From NCBI GenBank assembly GCA_035651155.1, contig DASRGG010000001.1:31404-95403 (forward strand): a stretch of 64,000 bases of DNA, given 5' to 3'. This DNA comes from CF-39 sp035651155 (GTDB taxonomy: Bacteria > Chloroflexota > Limnocylindria > P2-11E). Position numbers and translations under genes: made by a program. Shown here in pieces: positions 48,908-57,742 of this stretch; position 1 is the first letter of the stretch, and each line of letters starts with the position of its first letter. Below the pieces are notes generated by a model, which ran no database searches, was not told the DNA's origin, and saw nothing but the letters and a program-made list of their open reading frames with translations.

Positions 48908-51900
48908 ATGCCGGGCTTCGTCGAGCTACACGCGCACAGCAGCTTCTCGTTCCTCGACGGCGCGTCGTCGGTGGAGGACCTCGTCGCCGCGGCGAAGGAG
49001 CGCGGCATGGACGCGCTCGCGCTCACCGACACGAACGGCCTGTACGGCGCCGTGCGCTTCTGGAACGCCGCGAACGAGGCGGGCCTGAAGCCGATCCACG
49101 GCGTCGAGCTGCGGACGCTCGACTTCGGGCATCTCGTGCTCGTCGCGAAGGACGAGATCGGCTGGCGAAGCCTCTGCCGGACGGTGTCGGCGGCGCAGCT
49201 CGCCGGGGAGAAGACCAAGCCGCGCGCGACGCTCGCGCTCGTGAAGGAGAACGCGGGCGGCCTCTTCGCGCTCACCGGCTGCGCGCACGGCAGCGTGCCG
49301 CGCGCGATGCGCGCCGGTGACCTCGACGCGGCGCGTGAGGCGCTCGCGACGCTCGCGGGGATCTTCGGCGAGCGCTGCTTCGTCGAGCTCAGCGATCATC
49401 TCGACCCCGGCGACCCAGCGCTCTGCGACGCGCTCGCGGATCTCGCGCGCGAGCAGGGCCTCGGGACGGTCGTGACGAACAACGTGCATTACGCCCGGCC
49501 GGCCGGCCGGCGCCTGCACGACGTGCTGCGCTGCATCGACCTCGGCGTGGCGCTCGACGAGGCGGGCGACCGCCTCAAGCCGAACGGCGAGTACTGGCTG
49601 AAGGACGAGGCCGTCCTGCGCGAACGGCTCGGCCGTCACGACGAGGCGTTCCGCAACGCGCGCGCGATCGCCGACGCGTGCATGCTCGACCTCGCGCGGA
49701 TCGGGCCCGGGGGGAGGGGTGCCCAGGCGCGCGGCGACGGTGCCGGAGAACCCGGGTACATGACCGGGCGCGAGCGCCTTCCCGGGTTCCCCGTGCCGGA
49801 GGGGCACACCGCGTTCAGCTTCCTCTACGCGCTCTGCCAGGAGGGGGCGCGCGCCAAGTACGGGCGCATGACGCCGCGCGTCTCGCGGCAGCTCGCGCAC
49901 GAGCTCGACGTCATCGAGCGCTGCGGCCTCGCGGAGTTCTTCCTCATCAATTGGGACATCGTCCGGTTCTGCAAGGAGCGCGGGATCCCGGCGCAGGGAC
50001 GCGGCTCCGCGGCCGACTCGATCGTCGCGTACGTGCTCGACATCACCAAGGTCGATCCCATCGCGCACGACCTCCTCTTCGAGCGCTTCCTCACCGAGGA
50101 CAGCCGCACCATGCCGGACATCGATCTCGACATCGCCACCAGCGACCGCGAGGAGGTCATCCAGTACGTCTACAAGAAGTACGGCGAGCGCCACGCCGCG
50201 ATGGTCTGCAACATCGTCACGTATCGCGCGCGCTCGGCGTCACGCGAGGTCGCGAAGGCGCTCGGCTTCCGCGACGAGACGATCGACCGCATGGCGCGCT
50301 CCATCGACCAGTACCACGTCGATCCGACCGTCCGTCCGTCCGCGGCGATGCACCCCGCGTACACGCATCCGCGGCGCGAGGCAGAGCACGGCTGGGAAGC
50401 GCCGCGCACGCTCCCCGACACGCTCGAGGAGCTCGTCGCCACGATGGACGAGAAGGAGCGCGCGCGCTACCCGCTCTTCCGCGAGCTCACCCTCGCGATC
50501 GCCGACTTCCCGCGGCATCTCTCCATCCACAACGGCGGCATGCTCATCACCGCCGAGGCGCTCGTCGACACGGTCCCGATCGAGCGCGCGACCATGCCGG
50601 GCCGCAACGTCGTCCAATTCGACAAGCGCGACGTCGAGGACCTCGGCCTCGTCAAGATGGACCTGCTCGGGCTGCGCACGCTCTCGCTCGTGAAGGACGC
50701 CGTCGCCGACATCGCCGCACGCCACGGCGAGCGCCTCGAGCTCGGGACGCTCCCGCTCGACGACGAGGCGGTGTACGACCTCATCTGCGAGGTCGACACG
50801 ATCGGCCTCTTCCAGGTGGAGTCGCGCGCGCAGGCGCAGGCGCTGCCGCGCGTGCGGCCGCGGAGCTTCGCGGACATCGTCGTGGAGGTCGCGATCATCC
50901 GGCCCGGCCCGCTGCAGGGGAACATGGTGAACCCGTACATCCGGCGGCGGCAGGGCCGCGAGCCCGTGACGTACGCGCATCCGTCGCTCGAGCCGATCCT
51001 GAAGGAGACGCTCGGCGTCATCCTCTTCCAGGAGCAGATCCTCAAGGTCGCGATGGCCGTCGCCGGCTTCACGCCGGCCGAGGCCGACAAGCTGCGGCGC
51101 GCGATGAGCCGCGCGCGATCGAGCGCGGACATGGAGAAGCTGCGCGCGCCGTTCGTCGACGGCGCGCGGAAGAGCGGCGTGCCGGAGGACATCGCGCACG
51201 AGGTATTCCGTCAGATCGCCGCGTTCGCGGAGTTCGGGTTCTGCAAGAGCCACGCGGCGGCGTTCGCGCTCACCGCGTACCACACCGCGCATCTCAAGCT
51301 GTATTACCCGTCCGAGTTCTACGTCGCGCTCTTGAACAATCAGCCCATGGGGTTCTACTCGCCGGCCGTGATCGCGGGCGACGCGAAGCGCCACGGCGTC
51401 AGCATCCTTCCCGTGGACGTGAATGCGTCCGTCGCGAAGGCGGTGTGCGAGAATCCTCCCCGCGCGGGGGCCCTCGGTGAGCCGCCTCGCAGCTCCTCAT
51501 CTTCCCTGGAGTCTCATCCTCGTCCGCGGGACCTCTCGACGACCATCGCCGCGCATCGCAAGTGCCGCGATCACGACGTCCGCCTGGGGTTCACGTCCGT
51601 GAAGGGTCTCGGTGAGGACGAGGCGGCCGCGATCGTCGCCGAGCGCGATCGCGGCGGCTGGTTCAAGAGCTTCGACGAGTTCGCGCGTCGCGTCGGTTTG
51701 AAGGAAGAGGCGTTACGCAATCTCGCGCTGGTCGGCGCGTTCGACGGGTTCGGCGAGCAGCGTCGCGCGCTCCTCTGGCGCGCGCGCGACGCGCACCGCA
51801 CCTCGCCGGCGTTCGCGCGTCCGACGCTGCCGCTGCCGGCGACGCACGCGCCGGTCCTGCCGATCCTCTCCGAGCAGGAGCGCGTGGCGCTCGATTACCG

Positions 51901-52279
51901 CATCACCGGGATCCCGACGGGACCGCAGATCATGCGCTTCTATCGCGAGGAGCTGACCCGGCGCGGCGTGCTGTCCGCGCTCGATCTCGCGGCGCGCGCG
52001 CACGGCGAGCTCGTGCGCGTCGCGGGCGCGATCGTCGTGAAGCAGCATCCGGAGACGGCCAAAGGCCACGTCTTCCTCTCGCTCGAGGACGAGACCGGGA
52101 TGGCGAACGTCATCATCCGGCCGGCCACGTATCGGCGCTTCAAGCGCGTCCTCGACGGGAGCGCCGCGGTCGTGGTCGCGGGCGCGCTCCAGACGGTAGA
52201 CGGCGTGATCTCCGTGCTCGCCGCGCGCTTGGACGGCCTCGACCTCTTCGTGGAGCTGAACGCGCGGGAGTGGCATTAG
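48908..52279 (+). CDS. dnaE2: Error-prone DNA polymerase III alpha subunit DnaE2
   Basis: 1123 residues, the translesion/mutagenic C-family polymerase. PHP domain starts VELHAHSSFSFLDGASSVEDL. The following PHP ligand box, usually TDHDGLYG, reads TDTNGLYG, so one metal-binding His is lost. Palm motif MPDIDLDIATSDREEVI (about residue 402) and GRGSAADSIVAYVLDIT carry catalytic residues; then the fingers, tandem HhH (VKGLGEDEAAAIV) and an OB fold. It ends in FLSLEDETGMANVII typical of DnaE2. The operon imuA-imuB-DUF6504-dnaE2 is interrupted here by a 500-bp gap with an antisense small gene. Confidence 0.95.
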   Translation: MPGFVELHAHSSFSFLDGASSVEDLVAAAKERGMDALALTDTNGLYGAVRFWNAANEAGLKPIHGVELRTLDFGHLVLVAKDEIGWRSLCRTVSAAQLAGEKTKPRATLALVKENAGGLFALTGCAHGSVPRAMRAGDLDAAREALATLAGIFGERCFVELSDHLDPGDPALCDALADLAREQGLGTVVTNNVHYARPAGRRLHDVLRCIDLGVALDEAGDRLKPNGEYWLKDEAVLRERLGRHDEAFRNARAIADACMLDLARIGPGGRGAQARGDGAGEPGYMTGRERLPGFPVPEGHTAFSFLYALCQEGARAKYGRMTPRVSRQLAHELDVIERCGLAEFFLINWDIVRFCKERGIPAQGRGSAADSIVAYVLDITKVDPIAHDLLFERFLTEDSRTMPDIDLDIATSDREEVIQYVYKKYGERHAAMVCNIVTYRARSASREVAKALGFRDETIDRMARSIDQYHVDPTVRPSAAMHPAYTHPRREAEHGWEAPRTLPDTLEELVATMDEKERARYPLFRELTLAIADFPRHLSIHNGGMLITAEALVDTVPIERATMPGRNVVQFDKRDVEDLGLVKMDLLGLRTLSLVKDAVADIAARHGERLELGTLPLDDEAVYDLICEVDTIGLFQVESRAQAQALPRVRPRSFADIVVEVAIIRPGPLQGNMVNPYIRRRQGREPVTYAHPSLEPILKETLGVILFQEQILKVAMAVAGFTPAEADKLRRAMSRARSSADMEKLRAPFVDGARKSGVPEDIAHEVFRQIAAFAEFGFCKSHAAAFALTAYHTAHLKLYYPSEFYVALLNNQPMGFYSPAVIAGDAKRHGVSILPVDVNASVAKAVCENPPRAGALGEPPRSSSSSLESHPRPRDLSTTIAAHRKCRDHDVRLGFTSVKGLGEDEAAAIVAERDRGGWFKSFDEFARRVGLKEEALRNLALVGAFDGFGEQRRALLWRARDAHRTSPAFARPTLPLPATHAPVLPILSEQERVALDYRITGIPTGPQIMRFYREELTRRGVLSALDLAARAHGELVRVAGAIVVKQHPETAKGHVFLSLEDETGMANVIIRPATYRRFKRVLDGSAAVVVAGALQTVDGVISVLAARLDGLDLFVELNAREWH

Positions 52280-52292
52280 CTGCCCTAAACCT

Positions 52293-52370
52293 GGGTACGC
52301 GGTATCGGGCTACGGTCAAAGCGGTAGCAGGCCCTTGTCCCGCCGCGGTACCCACTCGCACACTGCGAGT
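52293..52370 (+). ncRNA. Structured 5' leader of the diguanylate cyclase gene (unassigned)
   Basis: GGGTACGCGG (52293-52302) pairs with CCGCGGTACCC (52343-52353) as an outer stem; inside, GGGCTAC (52307-52313) pairs with GTAG and GCCC (52324-52334). A second hairpin ACTCGCA-CAC-TGCGAGT follows at 52354-52370. It lies 55 nt before the SD of a GGDEF gene. I could not match it to GEMM (c-di-GMP) or another known riboswitch; no GNRA tetraloop is present. It may be a novel regulatory RNA or only a dnaE2 terminator. Confidence 0.35.
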
Positions 52371-52425
52371 AACAGCAGGGAGGCAGGCGCCGGCCTGGCG
52401 CTGTCCGGGGACGCAGGAGTGGGGG

Positions 52426-53691
52426 ATGAACATCGCGACGGATGGTCGAGCGCGGGATCTGCTCGACTCGATCTTCCGCGTTGCCACGGAGCTCGTCCGT
52501 GGTGAGCGCGCGTCGTTGCTGCTGCGCGACGACGAGACCAACGACTTCGTCATCGCGCGCGCGACCGGTCTGGCACTCGAGGTCCAGCGCCAGGTTCGCG
52601 TGCGGAGCGGCGAGGGCATCGTGGGACGCGTCGTGGCGTCGAAGCAGCCGCTCCTCGTGCGCGGCGACGGGGACATGCCGGCGTCCACCGGCGGCGGCAC
52701 CTATCGCTCGAACTCCTTCGTATCGGTGCCGGTGCTCGTCGACAACGAGCCCCGCGGCGTCCTGAACGTCACCGATCGCTTCGACGGCCGGCCCTTCGAG
52801 GAGGAGGATCTCCAGACGCTCGAGATCTTGGCCGGGCATATCGGCGCGTGCCTCGTGCAGCAGGAGCAGGGCGAAGCGCTCCAGCGGCTCGCGGAGACCG
52901 ATCCGCTCACCTGGCTCTTCAACCGCCGCCATTTCGACGGGCGGCTCGAAGCCGAGACGAACCGTGCGCTGCGCGCGGAGCATCTGCTCGCGCTGCTCAT
53001 GATCGACGTCGACAAGCTCAAGACCATCAACGACCGCTTCGGTCACCGCGTCGGCGACCAGGTCCTGAGGGCGGTCGCGTCTGCCATCAAGCAGGCGGTT
53101 CGTCTCTACGACGTGCCGACGCGCTACGGCGGTGACGAGTTCGCGATCATCCTTCCCGAGGCGGACACCGACGTCGCGTCGCGGGTCGCGCGCCGCATGC
53201 TCGAGAAGCTCGAGGCCGGCTCGATCCCCGTCGAGCTTCGGGACGCGGGGATGCGGATCAGCCTGTCGATCGGCGCCGCGACGTTCCCGCGTCCGCTCGG
53301 CGACGCCGCGGCCCTCGTGGAGGCCGCCGACACCGCGATGTACCGCGCGAAGCAGGCCGGCGGCGGAGTGCGTGTCTGGGAGCACTCGTTCGCCGAAGGC
53401 CCGCGCGGCGCGCTGCGCTCCGGGCGCGTCGCGCTCCCGCCGGCGCCGTACCTCGCCGATCCGGCGCGCCTCGCGACGCGCGAGCTGCAGGAGCTCATCC
53501 CCGCGACTATGGCGCAGGAGTGGAACGCGGTCGTCGTCGGACGCGACGGTCACGTGCTCACCGTGGCCATCCCGCAGCCGAACCCCACCGCGGTCGACGC
53601 GCTCTCGCACGCCACGGGCCTCGCGATCTATCCGGTGTTCAGCAACGCGACCGATCTCGAGGCGACCCGCCGCCGCCTCGCGAGCGCCTAG
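52426..53691 (+). CDS. Diguanylate cyclase with GAF sensor and MshEN-like C-terminus
   Basis: 421 residues from ATG 52426 (GGAGTGGGGG upstream). GAF domain (residues 8-145: RDLLDSIFRVATELVRGERASLLLRDDE). GGDEF domain 158-315 with an intact active site RYGGDEFAIILP (about residue 233), making c-di-GMP from two GTP. I see no RxxD inhibitory site. Residues about 345-421 (LQELIPATMAQEWNAVVVGRDGHVLTVAI ... ATGLAIYPVFSNATDLEATRRRL) resemble the GspE_N/MshEN fold, which binds c-di-GMP in other proteins; here it could sense product. No transmembrane segment. Confidence 0.88.
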   Translation: MNIATDGRARDLLDSIFRVATELVRGERASLLLRDDETNDFVIARATGLALEVQRQVRVRSGEGIVGRVVASKQPLLVRGDGDMPASTGGGTYRSNSFVSVPVLVDNEPRGVLNVTDRFDGRPFEEEDLQTLEILAGHIGACLVQQEQGEALQRLAETDPLTWLFNRRHFDGRLEAETNRALRAEHLLALLMIDVDKLKTINDRFGHRVGDQVLRAVASAIKQAVRLYDVPTRYGGDEFAIILPEADTDVASRVARRMLEKLEAGSIPVELRDAGMRISLSIGAATFPRPLGDAAALVEAADTAMYRAKQAGGGVRVWEHSFAEGPRGALRSGRVALPPAPYLADPARLATRELQELIPATMAQEWNAVVVGRDGHVLTVAIPQPNPTAVDALSHATGLAIYPVFSNATDLEATRRRLASA

Positions 53692-53701
53692 ACAGCCGCG
53701 C

Positions 53702-53707
53702 TACTGT
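53702..53707 (+). promoter_or_regulatory. -10 box TACTGT of the solute-binding gene
   Basis: TACTGT, 6 nt, then ATG 53714, without SD. It lies only 10 bp after the diguanylate cyclase stop, so this gene probably has its own leaderless transcript. Confidence 0.5.
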
Positions 53708-53713
53708 CCGGCG

Positions 53714-54559
53714 ATGCCGGCGTCACTACGGATGGGCGCAACGCTCATGCTCGCCGTCGTCGCCGCGTGCGGCGTGGCGACCCCGGCCACGACCGCCGGT
53801 CCGAGCGTCGCGACGTCGGCTGCTCCTACGACCTCGTCGACCGCGACCGCCATCGACCAGATCAGGACCCGCGGCACGCTCGTCGTCGCGATCCGCGTCG
53901 AAGCGCCGCCGGCCAACCGTGCGATGGGCGACCCCGCGCACGCGCAGAAGCGCGCGCTAGAGATGGCGGTCGCCACGCTCGTCGCGAACGCGGTGTTCGG
54001 TGCGAGCGTCAAGGTCCAGTTCCAGAGCCAAGGGGGCGACCGCGTAGCCGCTCTCGCCCAGGGTGCCGACCTCGCGATGGTGACGGACTCGTCCGCAGCA
54101 CGCGACCGCGCAGCGGTCACCCCGCCGTATGCGGCGAACGCCGTCGTGATCGCCGTCCGCGACGGCGGACCGATCGCGCGCGTCGAGGACCTCGCCGCGA
54201 AGAGCGTGGGCGTCGCGCAGGACGAGCTCGTCACTCGCGACCTCGCACAGACCTTCTTTCAATCGAAGAACGTGAGCGCGACGCTCGACACGTACGTGGG
54301 CGTCAACGGCGGCGCCATGGCGCTCGAGAGCGACAAGGCCGTTGCCTTCGTGGGCGACGGCATCGGCGTCGCCTTCGTGGCCGCGGACCGCAAGCTCAAG
54401 ATCATCGCGGAGGTCACGCCGCGCCCGTACGTCATCGCCATCCGTCAGAACGCGCCAGACCTCGCGACGGCGATCGCCACAGCACTGCAGGCTGCACTGC
54501 AGAGCGGAGCGGTGAAGGACGCGGCGGCGAAGGCGGGCTTCCCGTACACCGCCCCGTAG
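53714..54559 (+). CDS. Family 3 extracellular solute-binding lipoprotein
   Basis: 281 residues. Lipoprotein signal (LMLAVVAACGVA; lipobox Cys about residue 19), Thr/Ala-rich linker, then the amino-acid-binding-protein fold: IDQIRTRGTLVVAIRVEAPP is the SBP_bac_3 start, with VEDLAAKSVGVAQDEL and the C-terminal LATAIATALQAAL. No permease or ATPase genes are adjacent, so it may be an orphan receptor, perhaps for a neighbouring sensor kinase. Confidence 0.85.
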   Translation: MPASLRMGATLMLAVVAACGVATPATTAGPSVATSAAPTTSSTATAIDQIRTRGTLVVAIRVEAPPANRAMGDPAHAQKRALEMAVATLVANAVFGASVKVQFQSQGGDRVAALAQGADLAMVTDSSAARDRAAVTPPYAANAVVIAVRDGGPIARVEDLAAKSVGVAQDELVTRDLAQTFFQSKNVSATLDTYVGVNGGAMALESDKAVAFVGDGIGVAFVAADRKLKIIAEVTPRPYVIAIRQNAPDLATAIATALQAALQSGAVKDAAAKAGFPYTAP

Positions 54560-54562
54560 TCT

Positions 54563-55294
54563 CTAGCTGGCGGTCTTCGGCCGCGCTTCCGCGCGCGTGA
54601 CCCCGCCGTCGGCGCCGCGGAAGAGGTAGCCGACACCAGGCACCGTCTGGATGACGTCGCGCGACTTGCCGTCCTGCGTGAGCTTGCGGCGCAGACGGCT
54701 CACGTTGAGCTTCACGAGGTCCCCGCCGACATCGGCGTCGTAGCCCCACACGCCTTCGAGGATCTCCTCCTGCGTGAGCACGCGGCCGGGGTTCGCCATG
54801 AAATGGCGGAGCAGCTTGAACTCGGTCGGCGAGAGATGCACCGGGACGTCGGCGGCCGTGACGAGATGGGTCGCCTCGTCGAGGACGAGGTCGCCGGTGC
54901 AGTACACCGACGGCGCCGGACGTCCGCGCGTGCGGACCGAGCGCCGCAGGATCGCCTTCACCCGCGCGACGAGCTCCCTCGGCCGGAACGGCTTGGTGAT
55001 GTAGTCGTCCGCGCCGAGCTGCAGCCCGCGCAGCACGTCGCTCTCGTCCTGGCGCGCGGAGAGCAGCAGGATCGCCACGTGGTCGTCCACGTGCCGGATC
55101 CGCTCGAGCACGACGAAGCCGGTCAGCTTGGGCAGGTTGATGTCGAGCACGACGAGGTCCGGCCGCTCGCGGGAGACGGCCTCGACCGCGGCCTCGCCGT
55201 CGTAGGCGCGGACAACGTCGTACCCCTCGCGCCGAAGCGCATAGTCGAGCAGCTCCACCAGGTCGCGGTCGTCATCGACGACCAAGAGCTTCAC
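54563..55294 (-). CDS. OmpR-type response regulator
   Basis: 243 residues from GTG 55294, overlapping the kinase stop (GTGA). Receiver: VVDDDRDLV, phospho-Asp in LVVLDINLPKLTG, LSARQDE and DDYITKPFRPREL. Winged helix: HLSPTEFKLLRHFMANPGRVL, LVKLNVSRLRRKL, VPGVGYLFRG. Partner of the soluble PAS kinase upstream. Converges with the solute-binding gene with only 3 bp between stops. Confidence 0.95.
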   Translation of the reverse strand: MKLLVVDDDRDLVELLDYALRREGYDVVRAYDGEAAVEAVSRERPDLVVLDINLPKLTGFVVLERIRHVDDHVAILLLSARQDESDVLRGLQLGADDYITKPFRPRELVARVKAILRRSVRTRGRPAPSVYCTGDLVLDEATHLVTAADVPVHLSPTEFKLLRHFMANPGRVLTQEEILEGVWGYDADVGGDLVKLNVSRLRRKLTQDGKSRDVIQTVPGVGYLFRGADGGVTRAEARPKTAS

Positions 55295-56388
55295 CGAGCG
55301 GCGGCCTCCTCCGTCAGGTGCCTCGCCTTGGGCAGCGTGAAGTGTACGGATGTACCGCGCCCCGGCGCGCTCTCGATGCCGATCTCGCCGCCCTGCGCCC
55401 GCACGATGGCGCGGCAGATCGACAGCCCCAACCCCAGACCGCCGGCCTGGTCGCGGACCTCGCGGGATCGGAAGAAGCGCTGGAACAGGCGCGTTTGCTC
55501 GTCCTGAGGGATTCCCGGGCCCTCGTCGGCGACGCTGACGCGCACGAATCCTTCGCGGGTCGCCGACGAGACCGTGATCGACGTGCCCTCCGGCGCGTAC
55601 TTGCTGGCGTTGGCGATGAGGTTCGCGAGGACCTGCGCGGTCCGCCGCGGATCGGCGAGCACCCGGTCGGAGTCGGTGTGGAGATCGACCGCGAGGTGCT
55701 GCTGCTTCGCGTCGACGAGCGGCTGGATGAAGACGAGCGCCTCCTGGAGGCTCGACCGGACGCTCGTGGGTATGGCGCGGACCTGAAAGGTGCCGGCCTC
55801 GATGCTGCCGGCGTCGAGCAGGTTGTCGACGAGATGCTCGAGCCGGAGCGCGCTGCGACGCAGCGTCGACATCATCGAGCCGAGGTCGTCGCGCGACATC
55901 GAGAGCGCGTCCTCGACGAGGAGATCGAGCGTCGCGGAGAGAGCCGCGATCGGCGTGCGCAGCTCGTGCGCGACCTGGAGGAGGAAGTCCTCCTTGAGCC
56001 GCAGCAGCTCGGCCTGCGCCGTCACGTCGCGCACCGTGTGCAGCGTCCCGCGATCGCCGAGCGCGGTGCTCACGATCTCGAGGACGCCCATGCGATCCTC
56101 GCGCGGGAACCACGCGCGACGGACGCGATGACCCTCCGTCTCCTGCACGCTCGTCGCGCCGGAGACGAGCAGCAGCTCGTCGAACACTTTCCCGACGAGC
56201 GCGTTCTCGCCGAGGATGCGGAAGGCCGCGGGGTTCGCGCTCACGATCGCGCCATTCGGGTCGGTGAGGAGGATGCCGTCCGTGAGCGCGACGAAGGCGT
56301 CCTGCACGTCGATCGGCGCGATCGCGTGATCGCTCGCGCGCCGTCCCGGCGACCTGCGTCGCTCCCCGCTCATACCTGTTTCTCGCAT
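55291..56388 (-). CDS. Soluble PAS-domain histidine kinase
   Basis: 365 residues, ATG 56388 or 56373. No membrane segment. PAS (about 28-120: DAFVALTDGILLTDPNGAIVSANPAA), HisKA with phospho-His in QVAHELRTPIAALS, HATPase (NLIANASKYAPEG, DEGPGIPQDE, GGLGLGLSICRAI). Partner of the OmpR-type regulator. The kinase senses an intracellular signal through PAS; ligand unknown. 103 bp lie between it and the next kinase gene. Confidence 0.93.
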   Translation of the reverse strand: MRETGMSGERRRSPGRRASDHAIAPIDVQDAFVALTDGILLTDPNGAIVSANPAAFRILGENALVGKVFDELLLVSGATSVQETEGHRVRRAWFPREDRMGVLEIVSTALGDRGTLHTVRDVTAQAELLRLKEDFLLQVAHELRTPIAALSATLDLLVEDALSMSRDDLGSMMSTLRRSALRLEHLVDNLLDAGSIEAGTFQVRAIPTSVRSSLQEALVFIQPLVDAKQQHLAVDLHTDSDRVLADPRRTAQVLANLIANASKYAPEGTSITVSSATREGFVRVSVADEGPGIPQDEQTRLFQRFFRSREVRDQAGGLGLGLSICRAIVRAQGGEIGIESAPGRGTSVHFTLPKARHLTEEAAAR

Positions 56389-56491
56389 TCGCTTCGGCCT
56401 GCCCTTCGGGCGGCCTGCAGCTCATCGCCTCGCTTGGCTCGCTGGCGGACTCGCTCGTCGCGGCGGAGCCGCTCCTCGCTCGCCTTGGATG

Positions 56492-57670
56492 TCATACCGG
56501 TATCCGGAGGCGGACGCGCGTGCCGTTCCCCGGGCTCGAGTCGATCGAGAGCTGCGCTCCGATGAGGCGCGCCGACTCGCGCATCTGAAGAAGTCCCAGA
56601 CTGCCGCGCGTGGCGTAGCTCCCGAGGACGGCGCCGACGTCGAAGCCCTGTCCATCGTCCTCGACGATCGCGATCACGGCGTCGGGCTCGTCGTACACGT
56701 CGATGTTCACGTGCGGCGCGCGGCCGGTCTTGAGCGCGTTGTTCGCCGCCTCACGGATCACGGTGAAGGCGCCAGCCTCGACCTCCGGTCGCAGGCGCCG
56801 CGCGCTCTCGGATCGGCGCACGGTCACGTGGCTGCCGTTGGTGCCGTCGATCCGCTCGGCGAGCGAACCGATCGCCGCGGGGAGGCCGCCCTCCTCGAGG
56901 GGCAGCGGGCGCAGCGCGAACAGGATGTCCCGCAGACCCTTCTGCGCGTCGACGAGCCGCTCGCGAAGCGCGCTGAGATCGGCGAGGGCCGCCTCGACGT
57001 CGAGCCGCGCGCGCTTGCTCGCGATCTCGATGCCGATCGCGGCGTTCGCCAGCGCCTGCGCGACGCCGTCGTGGAGATCCCGGGCGAGACGCTTCCGCTC
57101 CTCCTCCGCTACGTGTACGACGCGCAACCGCTCCGCCGCGAGATCGGTCGAGAGCTGAACGTATTCGAGGGCGACGCCCGCGGCGCCGGCCAGCGCTTGC
57201 ACGAACTCCTCGTCCTCGGCCACGAACAGACCGTCGTGCTTGTTCAGCACCTGCAGCACGCCCAGGCGGCGCCGGTCGCGCGCCTCGATCGGTGCGACGA
57301 GGATGGATCGTGTCCGAAAGCCCGTGCGGTGGTCGGTGCTCGGATCGAAGCGCGGATCGTCGTACGGCGCGTCGATGCGCAGCACCGCTCCCGTCCGCGC
57401 GACCTCCGCCGCAAGACTGCGTCCGTCGAGCGGAAGCCGGATCTCGCGCACCTCGGTCTCGCCGGGATCGTGCGTTTGCGTGAGCACGCGCGACCAGAGC
57501 TCGTTCTTCGCGGGATCGACGACGTAGAGCGTCGCGCGCTCGGCGGCGAGCATCGCGGTCGCCGTCTCGACGATCCGCGCGAGGACCCGGTCGATGTCCG
57601 TCTCCAGGGCGAGATCCTGCTGGAGGCGGACCAGCGACACGAGCTGCGTCTCGGCGTCGATGGTCGCCAT
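56492..57670 (-). CDS. NarL-family GAF-domain histidine kinase
   Basis: 392 residues from ATG 57670 (TAGGAT box 8 nt upstream). GAF domain (about 15-175: DIDRVLARIVETATAMLAAERATLYVVD), HisKA_3 dimerisation helix with the phospho-His in ERKRLARDLHDGVAQ, and an HATPase of the DesK/NarX type (IREAANNALKTG, EDDGQGFD, GSLGLLQMRESARLIGA). NarL-type partner regulator is not adjacent. The open frame extends to 57715, but the family starts after ATG 57670. Confidence 0.92.
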   Translation of the reverse strand: MATIDAETQLVSLVRLQQDLALETDIDRVLARIVETATAMLAAERATLYVVDPAKNELWSRVLTQTHDPGETEVREIRLPLDGRSLAAEVARTGAVLRIDAPYDDPRFDPSTDHRTGFRTRSILVAPIEARDRRRLGVLQVLNKHDGLFVAEDEEFVQALAGAAGVALEYVQLSTDLAAERLRVVHVAEEERKRLARDLHDGVAQALANAAIGIEIASKRARLDVEAALADLSALRERLVDAQKGLRDILFALRPLPLEEGGLPAAIGSLAERIDGTNGSHVTVRRSESARRLRPEVEAGAFTVIREAANNALKTGRAPHVNIDVYDEPDAVIAIVEDDGQGFDVGAVLGSYATRGSLGLLQMRESARLIGAQLSIDSSPGNGTRVRLRIPV

Positions 57671-57742
57671 CTGGCGCGATCCTAGACGAGGCACGTCCCC
57701 ATGATCCTCGCGCACATGGGGAAGGGGGAATCGTCGCCTGGG

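Noticed and set aside
52293..52370. c-di-GMP (GEMM-I) riboswitch before the GGDEF gene
   Set aside because: The GAAA tetraloop and receptor and the conserved joining bases of GEMM-I are not present; kept only as an unassigned structured leader.
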